Source: Litoribrevibacter euphylliae (lineage in GTDB: Bacteria; Pseudomonadota; Gammaproteobacteria; Pseudomonadales; Litoribrevibacteraceae). Taken from it: a stretch of DNA of 64,000 nt. Both the position numbers and the translations under genes were made by a program. The notes below the pieces were generated by a model that saw only the letters and a list, made by a program, of their open reading frames with translations, ran no database searches and was not told the DNA's origin. Below, one piece after another: positions 44,524 to 53,457 of this stretch. Positions within the stretch are counted from its first letter, which is position 1. Each line of letters begins with the position of its first letter. The stretch is taken from contig NZ_JBHRSZ010000007.1 in the NCBI RefSeq assembly GCF_042646085.1, forward strand, positions 186,001 through 250,000, given 5' to 3'.

Positions 44524-45462
44524 ATGAAACTCGAAGAACTGGCTCGATACGACATCAAACTGTTAGTGGCGTTCCAAGTATTACTTGAGGAGCAAAATGT
44601 TTCTCGTGCGGCAGAGCGAATGCACGTCACACAATCCGCCATGAGTAAAATGCTAGCGCGTTTGAATGATATGTTTGGCGAAGAACTGTTCTTTCGCACC
44701 ACACATGGCATTCAAGCTACTGATCGAGCCTTGGTATTAAGAGAGTCTCTGTACAATACCTTGGAGCAACTTAAACAGCTACTTGATCCCCCGGTATTTG
44801 ACCCACTGCACTGCGACCGAACCTTTCGCATCTCGTTGATGGACAACCTTGCCGCGCGTATTTGTCCCGCGCTAATGCGACAACTGAGTCAAATTGCACC
44901 GAATGTAAAAGTTCAGGTAGTACCTTGGTCTAAAGACAGCATGGACGAGCTCAGCGTTGGTCAACTGGATCTGGCGATTAATTTAGTAGACGTGGAACGA
45001 GCCAACTTTTATCAACACAGCTTTGCTAATATTTCGCCTTGTGTACTGGTTCGCAAAGGACATCCTCTGTCCACCAAAGAAATCATTACCTTAGATGAAT
45101 ACCTTTCTTATCCTTTCATAAAGCTGGTAATTCCCGAATTTAACGACACCCAGCAGAAAGACCGGGAAGCCCTAGAACGTTTAGGGCGTAAGCGCAATAT
45201 TCTGTTAGAGACCCATAATCTCAACAGCGCCATACAGACCTTACTCGTCACAGATTTTGTGATGCTGGGAGGAAAAGGGTTCAATGAACAAGTGTTTGAG
45301 CAACTGGGCTTGGCTACGTTGAAGTTACCCACTGAATTAGAGGCCCCCTCCTTCAATTACAAAATGATTTGGCACCAAAGACAGCACAAACCAGAAGAGC
45401 AAAAGTGGTTTCGAACATTGATTGCTAACAGCTTGTCTTTACTCAAGGAACAGGCTTCTTAG
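44524..45462 (+). CDS. LysR family transcriptional regulator
   Basis: 312 residues with the NodD/LeuO-like N-terminus LARYDIKLLVAFQVLLEEQN, HTH VSRAAERMHVTQSAMSKMLA, and a periplasmic-binding-like effector domain from about 90. No redox cysteine pair like OxyR is seen. The target cannot be read; the nearest downstream genes are the small periplasmic protein and hybrid kinase. Confidence 0.9.
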   Translation: MKLEELARYDIKLLVAFQVLLEEQNVSRAAERMHVTQSAMSKMLARLNDMFGEELFFRTTHGIQATDRALVLRESLYNTLEQLKQLLDPPVFDPLHCDRTFRISLMDNLAARICPALMRQLSQIAPNVKVQVVPWSKDSMDELSVGQLDLAINLVDVERANFYQHSFANISPCVLVRKGHPLSTKEIITLDEYLSYPFIKLVIPEFNDTQQKDREALERLGRKRNILLETHNLNSAIQTLLVTDFVMLGGKGFNEQVFEQLGLATLKLPTELEAPSFNYKMIWHQRQHKPEEQKWFRTLIANSLSLLKEQAS

Positions 45463-45615
45463 AAAGCGTTTAGACATTTCGTTCTAACAGCGCCTTTCAG
45501 CGGATTAATGGCATAATTTCAACCGATTGACCAATTTTCTATATACTCAACTAGTTAATCCTTATTAAAATCGCCCCTGCTTAACCTTCTGCCTCTATGA
45601 CTAAGGGAAAATTTT

Positions 45616-46080
45616 ATGAGTAAACTAGCCGTTCAATTTCTCTTAGGTCTGGCATTTTCCCTGTTTGGTATGCTGAGTTATGGTTATGAGCTGACCATTA
45701 AAAATCACGAAACAGCACTCCACTTATCTCAGGAACAACTAAAAGACCTGACTCAAGAGACACTTAAAACCATCACGCCATGGACAAATGAGCCCGAAGT
45801 TTACTCGGGGGTCAGCTTGAGCGCCTTAATCGCACATTACCAAATTCAGGCAACTAAGGTACGCGCCAGGGCACTTAACGATTATCAAGTCGAGATTGAT
45901 CTTCAGCAAGCGATCAATTCGGGGGCATTTATCGCATCCCATGCCGAAGGACAACCTATGAGGTTAAGAAACAAAGGGCCTTTTTGGATCGTATTTCCCT
46001 GGAGTAAATATCCTCACTTAATCGAGCGTAAATACCAAGACTGGTCGATTTGGCAGCTAACCGAACTATCCTTTTACTAA
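45616..46080 (+). CDS. Periplasmic molybdopterin-fold-like protein, partner of the adjacent kinase
   Basis: 154 residues with a signal peptide (about 1-23, ending SYG). The body (VYSGVSLSALIAHYQIQATKV, ALNDYQVEIDL, MRLRNKGPFWIVFPWSKYP) resembles the small oxidoreductase-molybdopterin-binding-like fold, but the cofactor-binding Cys of YedY is not evident, so it is more likely a ligand-binding domain. It lies 36 bp upstream of a hybrid histidine kinase on the same strand, so it could deliver a periplasmic signal to it. Confidence 0.7.
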   Translation: MSKLAVQFLLGLAFSLFGMLSYGYELTIKNHETALHLSQEQLKDLTQETLKTITPWTNEPEVYSGVSLSALIAHYQIQATKVRARALNDYQVEIDLQQAINSGAFIASHAEGQPMRLRNKGPFWIVFPWSKYPHLIERKYQDWSIWQLTELSFY

Positions 46081-46116
46081 TATTCTTGTTTAACCTGTAG
46101 AAAAGTCTGCCTACGA

Positions 46117-47880
46117 ATGAAGCGGTATAATTTCATTAATTTCTGGTTCTTGATTTTGTTTACGGTCACCATCTGGTTAGCCGTCATCTTTATCCGTATC
46201 TCCGGCGAGATTCAGCAATACTCAGAACAAATCACCGATAACCGTCCTTGGCATCTCTCACAATTCCAACTAGAGCTGGAGCGACTCAACAGTTCGCTCA
46301 TTCAATACATTCACCTCAGCAACGAAGAAAATCGTAATCGAGCGGTCTTTAAGCTGGAGTTGCTGTGGAACCGAGCGGATATCCTGGTCGGAGGTGAAGC
46401 AGGCCAGGAGTTAAAGAAGTACGATCAAACCTCTTTTCGCTACCTTAAGAACATTCAAACCTACTTAAACACGCATGAAGCGCAACTCTATGAGATGTCG
46501 CCTGAGTACGCGATAGCGCTTCAAGAAGTGAACAGTGCTTGGTCGCAAGAATACAAACACCGAATTCGGGAAATCTTTCAGCGCAGTTATCAAAATTTCC
46601 ATGACGTTTCCAAGAAAGTGTTAGAAACCTATGAGCTCACACGGGTGCTCATTCTGGGGCTGGGTTTGGTGATTTTCGTGCTGACCTGGGTCTTGTACCG
46701 CGAGTTCAAACGCAGCAACCACCTACGGATTACAGCCGAAAACGCCAGTCAGGCTAAGAGCCAGTTCCTCGCTAACATGAGTCATGAAATCCGCACGCCT
46801 CTCAATGGCATCATCGGCAGCATTCAATTAATGCGAGCCTCGGAAGACGTCAGTGATTGCGCCGACTTAATGAAAACCCTGGAACAATCGTCTGAAGCCT
46901 TGCTCGCTCAAATCAATGATGTGCTTGATTACAGCCGTATGGAATCGGAACGTCATGTTGTAGAACAGGTCCCCTTCGATGCCATCAGTTTGGTTCGCTC
47001 TGTCACCTCTATCTACAACGCTCAAGCCAAGAACAAACTCCTGACGCTCAGATTCAACGATGAGACACAACCTCATCAGGTTGATAGCAACCAAAATCAT
47101 GCATTGCTGGTCTTGGGAGACCCCAATAAGCTTCGACAAATATTGTTAAACCTGATCAGTAACGCCATCAAGTTTACTCATGAAGGTGAAGTCTCAGTCA
47201 ATCTGCGCCTGGAAGAAGATCGCCTAATAATCTCCGTCTCAGACACTGGCATCGGCATCGCACCGAATAAACGCGAAGCCATCTTTAAACCGTTCGGACA
47301 GGAAGATTCTTCCATCAGCCGACGCTTTGGCGGCTCTGGTTTGGGCTTAGCCATCAGTAAGAAACTGGCTGAAATTCTCGATGGTGAACTACAGGTAAGC
47401 AGTGAAGTAGATCAAGGCAGCACCTTCACCTTGTCGATTCCTTACTTACCTGCCCAGCAAGAAGATGTCTATCAAGACACACCTGAAGATCAAAGTAATG
47501 CGGCTATGAAACTCTCGGGCAAAGTACTGCTAGTCGAAGACAACCCGGTAAATCAAAAGATAGCTAATGCCATGCTGAAGAAACTGGGTCTGGAGGTTTC
47601 TCTGGCTGGTAATGGTGATGAAGCCGTCGATGCAGTGACCATGGAGCATTTCGATCTGATTTTGATGGATCTACAGATGCCAGAAAAAGATGGCTTACAA
47701 GCAACGCAAGAAATACGCGCTTTAGGTCACACCATGCCGATCATCGCATTAACCGCTAACAGCACCATTGAAAGCCAGCAATCGTGTTTTGAAGTCGGAA
47801 TGGTCGGCTTTATCTCTAAGCCGTTTAAGATGGAATCCCTGTATCAAGCGATTCAAATGCATTTAGGTCAGTTCGCCTGA
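46117..47880 (+). CDS. Hybrid sensor histidine kinase/response regulator
   Basis: 587 residues: TM1 (about 8-30), a periplasmic helical region (about 31-183), TM2 (about 184-203), the H-box FLANMSHEIRTPLNGIIGSI at about 224, N-box LRQILLNLISNAIKFT, G1 DTGIGI and G2 GGSGLGLAI, then a C-terminal receiver domain (about 470-587) with VEDNPVNQKIANAMLKKLG, the phospho-Asp in LILMDLQMPEKDG, and SKPF. No His-transfer domain is present, so a separate HPt protein is needed. The probable periplasmic partner is encoded just upstream. Confidence 0.92.
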   Translation: MKRYNFINFWFLILFTVTIWLAVIFIRISGEIQQYSEQITDNRPWHLSQFQLELERLNSSLIQYIHLSNEENRNRAVFKLELLWNRADILVGGEAGQELKKYDQTSFRYLKNIQTYLNTHEAQLYEMSPEYAIALQEVNSAWSQEYKHRIREIFQRSYQNFHDVSKKVLETYELTRVLILGLGLVIFVLTWVLYREFKRSNHLRITAENASQAKSQFLANMSHEIRTPLNGIIGSIQLMRASEDVSDCADLMKTLEQSSEALLAQINDVLDYSRMESERHVVEQVPFDAISLVRSVTSIYNAQAKNKLLTLRFNDETQPHQVDSNQNHALLVLGDPNKLRQILLNLISNAIKFTHEGEVSVNLRLEEDRLIISVSDTGIGIAPNKREAIFKPFGQEDSSISRRFGGSGLGLAISKKLAEILDGELQVSSEVDQGSTFTLSIPYLPAQQEDVYQDTPEDQSNAAMKLSGKVLLVEDNPVNQKIANAMLKKLGLEVSLAGNGDEAVDAVTMEHFDLILMDLQMPEKDGLQATQEIRALGHTMPIIALTANSTIESQQSCFEVGMVGFISKPFKMESLYQAIQMHLGQFA

Positions 47881-47899
47881 TCGTGATGGATCAGGCGAA
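47872..47899. repeat. Hairpin between convergent genes
   Basis: Perfect 11-bp arms TTCGCCTGATC / GATCAGGCGAA (47872-47882 and 47889-47899) with a 6-base loop. The first arm includes the stop codon of the kinase gene. No T-run follows on either strand. It may stabilise the mRNA 3' ends. Confidence 0.65.
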
Positions 47900-47921
47900 A
47901 GCGGCTCCAGACTTAATCCTT

Positions 47922-49859
47922 CTAAGCAAGATCCCCACGTAAGTCTTTCACCTTACTTTCCAGCAACGGCGCAGACACCTGCTCAGCCGCCACCAGGTCA
48001 CCGGCCCAGATATCCACTTTTGACCAGAAACGTTTGGGAGGACTGGCCAAAGCAGCACCATTCCCATGACTGAAGAAAGACCCCCACAGACCGCGTAGCG
48101 CCACAGGCAACACAGGTACCGGGTTGCGTTCAATAATCAACTCAATACCTCGGCGGAAGGTGTCGATTTCACCGTCCCGGGTCAGACGACCTTCCGGGAA
48201 AATACACACCACTTCACCATTGGCTAACGCGTCACTGACCTGATTCATCGCTGCTTGATAGGCCTCTGGGTCACGTCGCTCAGAGGTAATCGGAATGGTC
48301 TTAGCCAACTTAAAGAACCAGTTCAAGCCTTTGCTCTCATAGATCGGCTTATCCATCACAAAGCGTAGCGGACGACGACAAGCACCAGCGATCAACAGCG
48401 CATCCACAAAGCTGACATGGTTCGCCACGATTACCGCAGCACCTTCATCCGGTAAATTTTCCAGGTTCTTATGGTTTACCCGGTACATGGTGTGAGACAG
48501 CATCCAAATGTAGAAGCGCAACACAAACTCCGGCACTTGCGCATAGATATAACCAGCCACCACAAGGTTCATAATCGCCAATACACAGAAGTATTCAGGA
48601 ATGGTCAGTTCCAAAACACTCAAGAACAGGATCGCAAACAGGGCACTGGCCACCATAAATAAAGCCCCAAAGACATTACTGGCGGCAATCACCTGAGCAC
48701 GTTCTTTTTCATCCGAGCGCTCTTGAATTAACGCATTCAAAGGTACGATGAACAAACCAGAAGAGATCGATAACAGCAACAAGTCCGCCATTAAACGCCA
48801 GTTGTCAGGATTCTGAATAAAGGCAACCGCACCAATATCGGCAACCGTTGTCTCCGGAACGGCAAAGAATAAATCAATCCCGAAAACACTCATCCCCAAC
48901 GAACCAATTGGCACAATGCCCAACTCAATTTTTCGCCCGGACAAGCGTTCACACAACAAAGACCCCAGAGCGATACCAATCGAGAACAATGTTAATAGCA
49001 AGGTCACAACCTGCGCATTGCCTTGCAGTACGTCCTTAGCAAAGTTCGGGAATTGCGTTAAATAGCTCGCCCCCATAAACCAAAACCAGCTGATCGCCAT
49101 GATCGACAAATACACCGAACGGTTATCAAGCGTGCGCTTCCACACATCAATCAGTTCGGTTGCCGGATTCCAATTAATTTTCAGTTCAGGCGATGGTGCT
49201 TCACCTTTTGGAATGCTGCGACACGCGAGATAACCAAGTACGGCAAACACCATCACCGAGATAGATACCGTCACCTTGGCATCAGTGGCATCCACCAAAT
49301 AGCCCGCCAAAATGGTACCTAACAGAATCGCCAGGAAAGTACCTGTTTCTACTAAGGCGTTGCCACCCACCAGCTCATCTGAGCGCAAGTGTTGAGGCAG
49401 AATGGAGAACTTCACCGGCCCAAAGAAAGCGGACTGTGTTCCCATGGCGAACAAGAGTAAGATCATGCCCATGATCGACTCTTGCCAGATCGCGAAACAC
49501 GCCAGCGCCATCACACCAATTTCAAACAATTTGATCTTACGAATCAGCTGCGATTTTTCGTACTTATCGGCAAATTGCCCGGCTAACGGAGAGAAAATAA
49601 AGAAAGGTAGTATGAATAAGCCTGCCGCCAAATTATTAATCAGGTTCTTATCCATTCCTGATCCATCCGACGTCATCGAGCTAAAGGTTCCAAACGCAAC
49701 AAATAAGAGGAGGGCGTTTTTATAGACGTTATCGTTAAACGCCCCGAGTGCTTGGGTTAAGAAATAAGGCAGGAAACGGCGCTTTTTCAACAGCGCAAAT
49801 TGCCCTTGCTCGTCGCTTTCCTGAGTACTCATATTGCTAGAATTATGATCCGTCATCAT
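47922..49859 (-). CDS. MFS transporter fused to a PlsC-type acyltransferase
   Basis: 645 residues. The N-terminal 440 form a 12-helix major facilitator domain (FLPYFLTQALGAFNDNVYKNAL, LplT-like). The C-terminal 200 form a lysophospholipid acyltransferase with the catalytic NHVSFVD (about 475) and FPEGRLTRDG (about 556). This is the architecture of the lysophospholipid uptake and re-acylation protein Aas/LplT without the acyl-ligase part. It should flip lysophosphatidylethanolamine and acylate it, or act in membrane lipid repair. It lies 7 bp downstream of a TetR gene, in one operon. Confidence 0.9.
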   Translation of the reverse strand: MMTDHNSSNMSTQESDEQGQFALLKKRRFLPYFLTQALGAFNDNVYKNALLLFVAFGTFSSMTSDGSGMDKNLINNLAAGLFILPFFIFSPLAGQFADKYEKSQLIRKIKLFEIGVMALACFAIWQESIMGMILLLFAMGTQSAFFGPVKFSILPQHLRSDELVGGNALVETGTFLAILLGTILAGYLVDATDAKVTVSISVMVFAVLGYLACRSIPKGEAPSPELKINWNPATELIDVWKRTLDNRSVYLSIMAISWFWFMGASYLTQFPNFAKDVLQGNAQVVTLLLTLFSIGIALGSLLCERLSGRKIELGIVPIGSLGMSVFGIDLFFAVPETTVADIGAVAFIQNPDNWRLMADLLLLSISSGLFIVPLNALIQERSDEKERAQVIAASNVFGALFMVASALFAILFLSVLELTIPEYFCVLAIMNLVVAGYIYAQVPEFVLRFYIWMLSHTMYRVNHKNLENLPDEGAAVIVANHVSFVDALLIAGACRRPLRFVMDKPIYESKGLNWFFKLAKTIPITSERRDPEAYQAAMNQVSDALANGEVVCIFPEGRLTRDGEIDTFRRGIELIIERNPVPVLPVALRGLWGSFFSHGNGAALASPPKRFWSKVDIWAGDLVAAEQVSAPLLESKVKDLRGDLA

Positions 49860-49866
49860 GCTCTCC

Positions 49867-50484
49867 TTATCGTGACTCAGTATCCGATAACCAACCCGTT
49901 AGATAGTTTCTAATCAAGGTCGTTACCATCTCAGAATGATTAAGTTTGGCAGGTGAGAAGAGTTTATCTTCTACCGCCAGAAAACTAATGCCATGAACTC
50001 CGGCCCACATAATACGAGCCGTTTGTTCAATTTCCCTATTCGAGGCGTCAGGCTTTATGCCAGTCAGTAAGCCTTTTACCTGATTCAACAGTTGATCAAT
50101 TCTCTGCTGTTGCCAGTCAGGAATATCCTCGTCCGTCGCCAACTTTAATTCAAAGATCAATCGCCAGCGCTGGGTGTGCGCCATAGCAAATTCAAGGTAA
50201 CACAAGGCCATTGCATTCAACTGCTGTTCCGGCACCGTATCATTGGTGCTGGCAGCTTTCATCTGTTCAGAAAGCTCATCCAAGGTATCAGCATTTACCC
50301 TCAATAGCAGATAGCCATAACTACCGAACAGATTAATTAAGGTACCCGGCGAATAGCCTATGCCTTTCGCCACCTTGCGTAAACTTAAACTATCAGACAA
50401 ATCGCTCTGCAAGTGGTGTTTCACCCATTGCAATGCCATATCGGTTATTTCTTCACTGCTGTGATCAAAGCGTCTAGCCATCAT
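49867..50484 (-). CDS. TetR/AcrR family regulator of the lipid-repair operon
   Basis: 205 residues: N-terminal HTH (about 10-60, LSLRKVAKGIGYSPGTLINLFGSYGYLLL) and a helical ligand-binding C-terminal domain with WAGVHGISFLA. It is co-transcribed with the MFS-acyltransferase gene. Twin palindromes 54-93 bp upstream of its start suggest autoregulation of the whole operon. The effector is unknown; given the target, a lipid or fatty acyl molecule is plausible. Confidence 0.88.
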   Translation of the reverse strand: MMARRFDHSSEEITDMALQWVKHHLQSDLSDSLSLRKVAKGIGYSPGTLINLFGSYGYLLLRVNADTLDELSEQMKAASTNDTVPEQQLNAMALCYLEFAMAHTQRWRLIFELKLATDEDIPDWQQQRIDQLLNQVKGLLTGIKPDASNREIEQTARIMWAGVHGISFLAVEDKLFSPAKLNHSEMVTTLIRNYLTGWLSDTESR

Positions 50485-50537
50485 TTCACCGCGATCGTTT
50501 AAAAACTCGGACCTTGTTAAGCGTCCAACTCACTTAA

Positions 50538-50577
50538 TTGAACACTGTTTAATTTGAGGCTATTGAACACCGTTCAA
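50538..50577. promoter_or_regulatory. Twin operators upstream of the tetR operon
   Basis: Two 15-bp inverted repeats 25 bp apart: TTGAACACTGTTTAA (50538-50552, one mismatch) and TTGAACACCGTTCAA (50563-50577, perfect). They are the likely binding sites of the adjacent TetR regulator. Confidence 0.65.
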
Positions 50578-50735
50578 AATAAGATTGCAAGCAGTATTTG
50601 GATGTTTTTTACTCTACAAACTGCAACACAACTTCCTTGATGTTTCCTTATTTCCTTTCATTTTCGTGCAATTTGTTCACGTAGAGTGAGTTGTCACAGA
50701 GCATAAACCGCTTGGCTTGAATGAGGGGAAATCCC

Positions 50736-52397
50736 ATGTACAGCACAATAACAACGAAAACGAATACAGACGTGCAATCACACTCTATTAAAGAACCTAA
50801 TCAAGAACAGAACCAATACATATCTGCAGTCACTGGGTGGATTAAATGGCCACTACTGATCTCATCTTTTGCCATTCTCACCGCGTGTGGAGGCGGAGGC
50901 GGCAGCGGCTCAGACAGCACTACCACATCAGAAGACACCACCACAGCCGCAGACGAGGAAACAACGGTAGAACTGACCGCAAACGATGAAGCCCTGCTAC
51001 AAATCATCGCCGACAGTAACCTCGATCAAAGCTCTGTCGATGAACGAAATTTACCAGACATCGAATCACCAATGGCCCAACTAGGGATGAAACTCTTCTA
51101 CAGCAAAAGCTTAGGCGGTGACTTCGACAGTGCCTGCGTTACCTGTCATCACCCAGTACTGGGTGGCGGCGATGATTTATCTCTGCCAGTGGGAGTGGAA
51201 GCCGTATCAAGCGATCTATTGGGAGAAGGGCGAGAACATCAAGACGGTTTACCCTTGGTGCCCCGTAATGCGCCCACTGTCTTTAACATTGGCTTCTGGG
51301 ACACCGGCCTGTTCTGGGATTCCCGTGTGGAAAGCTTAGGGCAGGAAGAAAATGCCAACGGTGCCAGCTCCGGTATTCGTACACCAGACACAGCCTTTGG
51401 TGTAGCCGATACTAATGCAGGTAACAACTTAGTGACTGCTCAAGCACGCTTCCCAGTCACCTCGGTCGAAGAAATGAAAACAGCAGCTTTTGAAAACGGC
51501 AGTGACAACAACACCATTCGAGATCACTTAGCAGCACGTATTGGGGATTATGATGAAGGCGAGGGTGAACTCACCACCAACGCCTGGTTAAGTGAATTCC
51601 AAACCGCCTTTGGCGTTACTTCGGATGCGTCCACGCTGATCACTTTCGACAATATTGCCGAAGCCATTGGCGAATATGAACGCTCTATGGTGTTTGTGGA
51701 TACCCCATGGCGCAACTATCTGGACGGCGATACCACCGCCCTGAGCGAGAACCAAAAAGCCGGTGCTATCTTGTTCTTTACGCGTGTCAGTGAAGGTGGT
51801 GCAGGCTGCGCTGCTTGTCATAGTGGTGAACTCTTTTCCGATGGCGATCATCACACCGTCGCCTTCCCACATTTTGGCCCAGGCAAAGGCGATGGCAACG
51901 ACGATGACTTTGCTCGTGAACGCGAAACCGGTGACTCTACGGACAGATACCGTTTCAGAACGCCGTCACTTCTAAACATTGCGACTACTGCACCCTATGG
52001 TCACGTTGGCGCTTATCAAACACTGGAAGAAGTGGTTCGCCACTATACCAATCCTACAGGTCGTGTCAGAGACTTCTTTGACGACGGCGGTTGGTGCCAA
52101 TTACCTCAGTTTGAAGAGGTAACTAATTGTGCCTCTCTCTATCCTAATGCCGAAACAAACTCCAACTTGGCACTGAATAAACTGGCTCAAGATCGCGCCA
52201 ATGATGATACCCGTTTCCCAGAAAACCCGCGTCTGAATAACACCGAAGTAAATCAGCTCGTAGCCTTCCTCGAAGCACTGACCGATCCATGCGTGGAAGA
52301 CAGAGCGTGTTTAGACCCATGGATTCCGGATACCTCAGATACCGGCCCGGATGGCAATCAACTAAATGCCATCGATCGAAACGGAGAGTTGCTGTAA
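50736..52397 (+). CDS. MauG/cytochrome c peroxidase-like dihaem lipoprotein
   Basis: 553 residues. The leader ends LTACGGGGG, so Cys51 is lipidated, then comes an acidic Thr-rich linker. Two c-type haem motifs follow: CVTCHH at about 133 and CAACH at about 357, with KLFYSKSLGGDFDSACVTCH and RTPSLLNIATTAPYGHVGAY typical of bacterial dihaem peroxidases and MauG. The protein is longer than standard CcpA. It may reduce peroxide or oxidise a partner at the outer membrane. ATG 50736 is preferred over 50721 because GAGGGG lies seven bases before it. Confidence 0.87.
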   Translation: MYSTITTKTNTDVQSHSIKEPNQEQNQYISAVTGWIKWPLLISSFAILTACGGGGGSGSDSTTTSEDTTTAADEETTVELTANDEALLQIIADSNLDQSSVDERNLPDIESPMAQLGMKLFYSKSLGGDFDSACVTCHHPVLGGGDDLSLPVGVEAVSSDLLGEGREHQDGLPLVPRNAPTVFNIGFWDTGLFWDSRVESLGQEENANGASSGIRTPDTAFGVADTNAGNNLVTAQARFPVTSVEEMKTAAFENGSDNNTIRDHLAARIGDYDEGEGELTTNAWLSEFQTAFGVTSDASTLITFDNIAEAIGEYERSMVFVDTPWRNYLDGDTTALSENQKAGAILFFTRVSEGGAGCAACHSGELFSDGDHHTVAFPHFGPGKGDGNDDDFARERETGDSTDRYRFRTPSLLNIATTAPYGHVGAYQTLEEVVRHYTNPTGRVRDFFDDGGWCQLPQFEEVTNCASLYPNAETNSNLALNKLAQDRANDDTRFPENPRLNNTEVNQLVAFLEALTDPCVEDRACLDPWIPDTSDTGPDGNQLNAIDRNGELL

Positions 52398-52629
52398 TTA
52401 CCGCCATCCATTGATAATCAATAAATCACTCAATACCTGCGCGGAGAAACCACCGTTCCTCCGCGTAAACTTTGCACTGTTAAAAGTCTCTTTTGTAAGT
52501 ATCTCTTCGAGATAATTGCCAACCAACGTCTTTACACACGTCTGTAGAATTCACGATAAGCGGTCAAACACGCAAGTCAGGTTACCTATACTTGTATTAC
52601 TAACGTTACCTGCTTATCTAAGGTTCGCC

Positions 52630-53457
52630 ATGCAACGCAGCCGTTGGAACATCGCACCATTATTACTCAACCTCGTCATCGGGTTGGCTTGTGCTCATGC
52701 GGTTGCAAACACACCCGCCCCCTCAACTACCGCACCATCTCAGTTAGTGTTTTGTCATGAAAACGCCAATGCCTTTCCTTGGGTAATGACTGTCGGAGGA
52801 AAATCCGAAGGTTTGGACATAGAATTACTAAATCTCCTAGCTCAAAAGCTTCACATTCAGATTGATTATCTATCATTGCCCTGGAAACGCTGTTTAAAAC
52901 ATTTGGAGCAAAATAAAGTGGATGGCGCCTTTGCTGCCAGCTTCAAACAAGAACGACTGAATATGGGTCGCTACCCAGTCACAACCAAAGGAAACCTGAA
53001 CGCTAATAAACGGATTCATACCTCAGGCTATTCGCTGTATATTCCAAAGGGATCAAATCTGGGATGGAATGGCGAAACCTTTATCAACCTAAACGGTATC
53101 ATTTCCTATCAGAACGGCTTTTCTATTGGTGATCGACTCACTGCTTTAGGCATTAAAACCGCCGAATTTCATGGGCCCTATGCCAATTTAGTCAAAGTGA
53201 AAGAAGGGCGAGTGGCAGGCACCGCCTTACAAACAGATCGCGCTGATCAGGTGCTTAACAACAGCCCTGAATTGGCCAGTACACTCCTTAAGTACCCCAT
53301 TCCCATATCCAGCAAACCTTATTATCTGATGCTGTCGTTCCAACTGGTGCGATCTTACCCTGGGTTTGCCGATCATCTATGGGATACTCTAGCTGAATTA
53401 CGTGATTCACCCGAGATGAGTGACATCAGAGAGCAGTTTTATTCAACTCACCAATAA
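52630..53457 (+). CDS. Periplasmic solute-binding-like protein (SBP family 3 type)
   Basis: 275 residues with a signal peptide (about 1-29, ending HAVANT). The mature part has the type-3 binding-protein pattern: GLDIELLNLLAQKLHIQIDYLSLPWKRCL, VDGAFAASF, and a C-terminal lobe with MLSFQLVRSYPGFADHLWDTL. No transporter genes are adjacent, so it may be a stand-alone sensor or orphan binding protein. The frame is open 38 codons upstream, but ATG 52630 has AAGG and starts the signal peptide. Its end overlaps norR by 15 bp, convergently. Confidence 0.78.
   Translation: MQRSRWNIAPLLLNLVIGLACAHAVANTPAPSTTAPSQLVFCHENANAFPWVMTVGGKSEGLDIELLNLLAQKLHIQIDYLSLPWKRCLKHLEQNKVDGAFAASFKQERLNMGRYPVTTKGNLNANKRIHTSGYSLYIPKGSNLGWNGETFINLNGIISYQNGFSIGDRLTALGIKTAEFHGPYANLVKVKEGRVAGTALQTDRADQVLNNSPELASTLLKYPIPISSKPYYLMLSFQLVRSYPGFADHLWDTLAELRDSPEMSDIREQFYSTHQ

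Noticed and set aside
42942..51000. Two lipoproteins with CGGGGG linkers (42942 and 50736) as one system
   Set aside because: The Gly-rich linker after the lipidated Cys is common in marine gammaproteobacteria; the rest of the two proteins is unrelated.
52440..52465. CGCGGAG / CTCCGCG inverted repeat after the dihaem protein gene
   Set aside because: 7-bp arms with a 12-base loop and no T-run; too weak to call a terminator.
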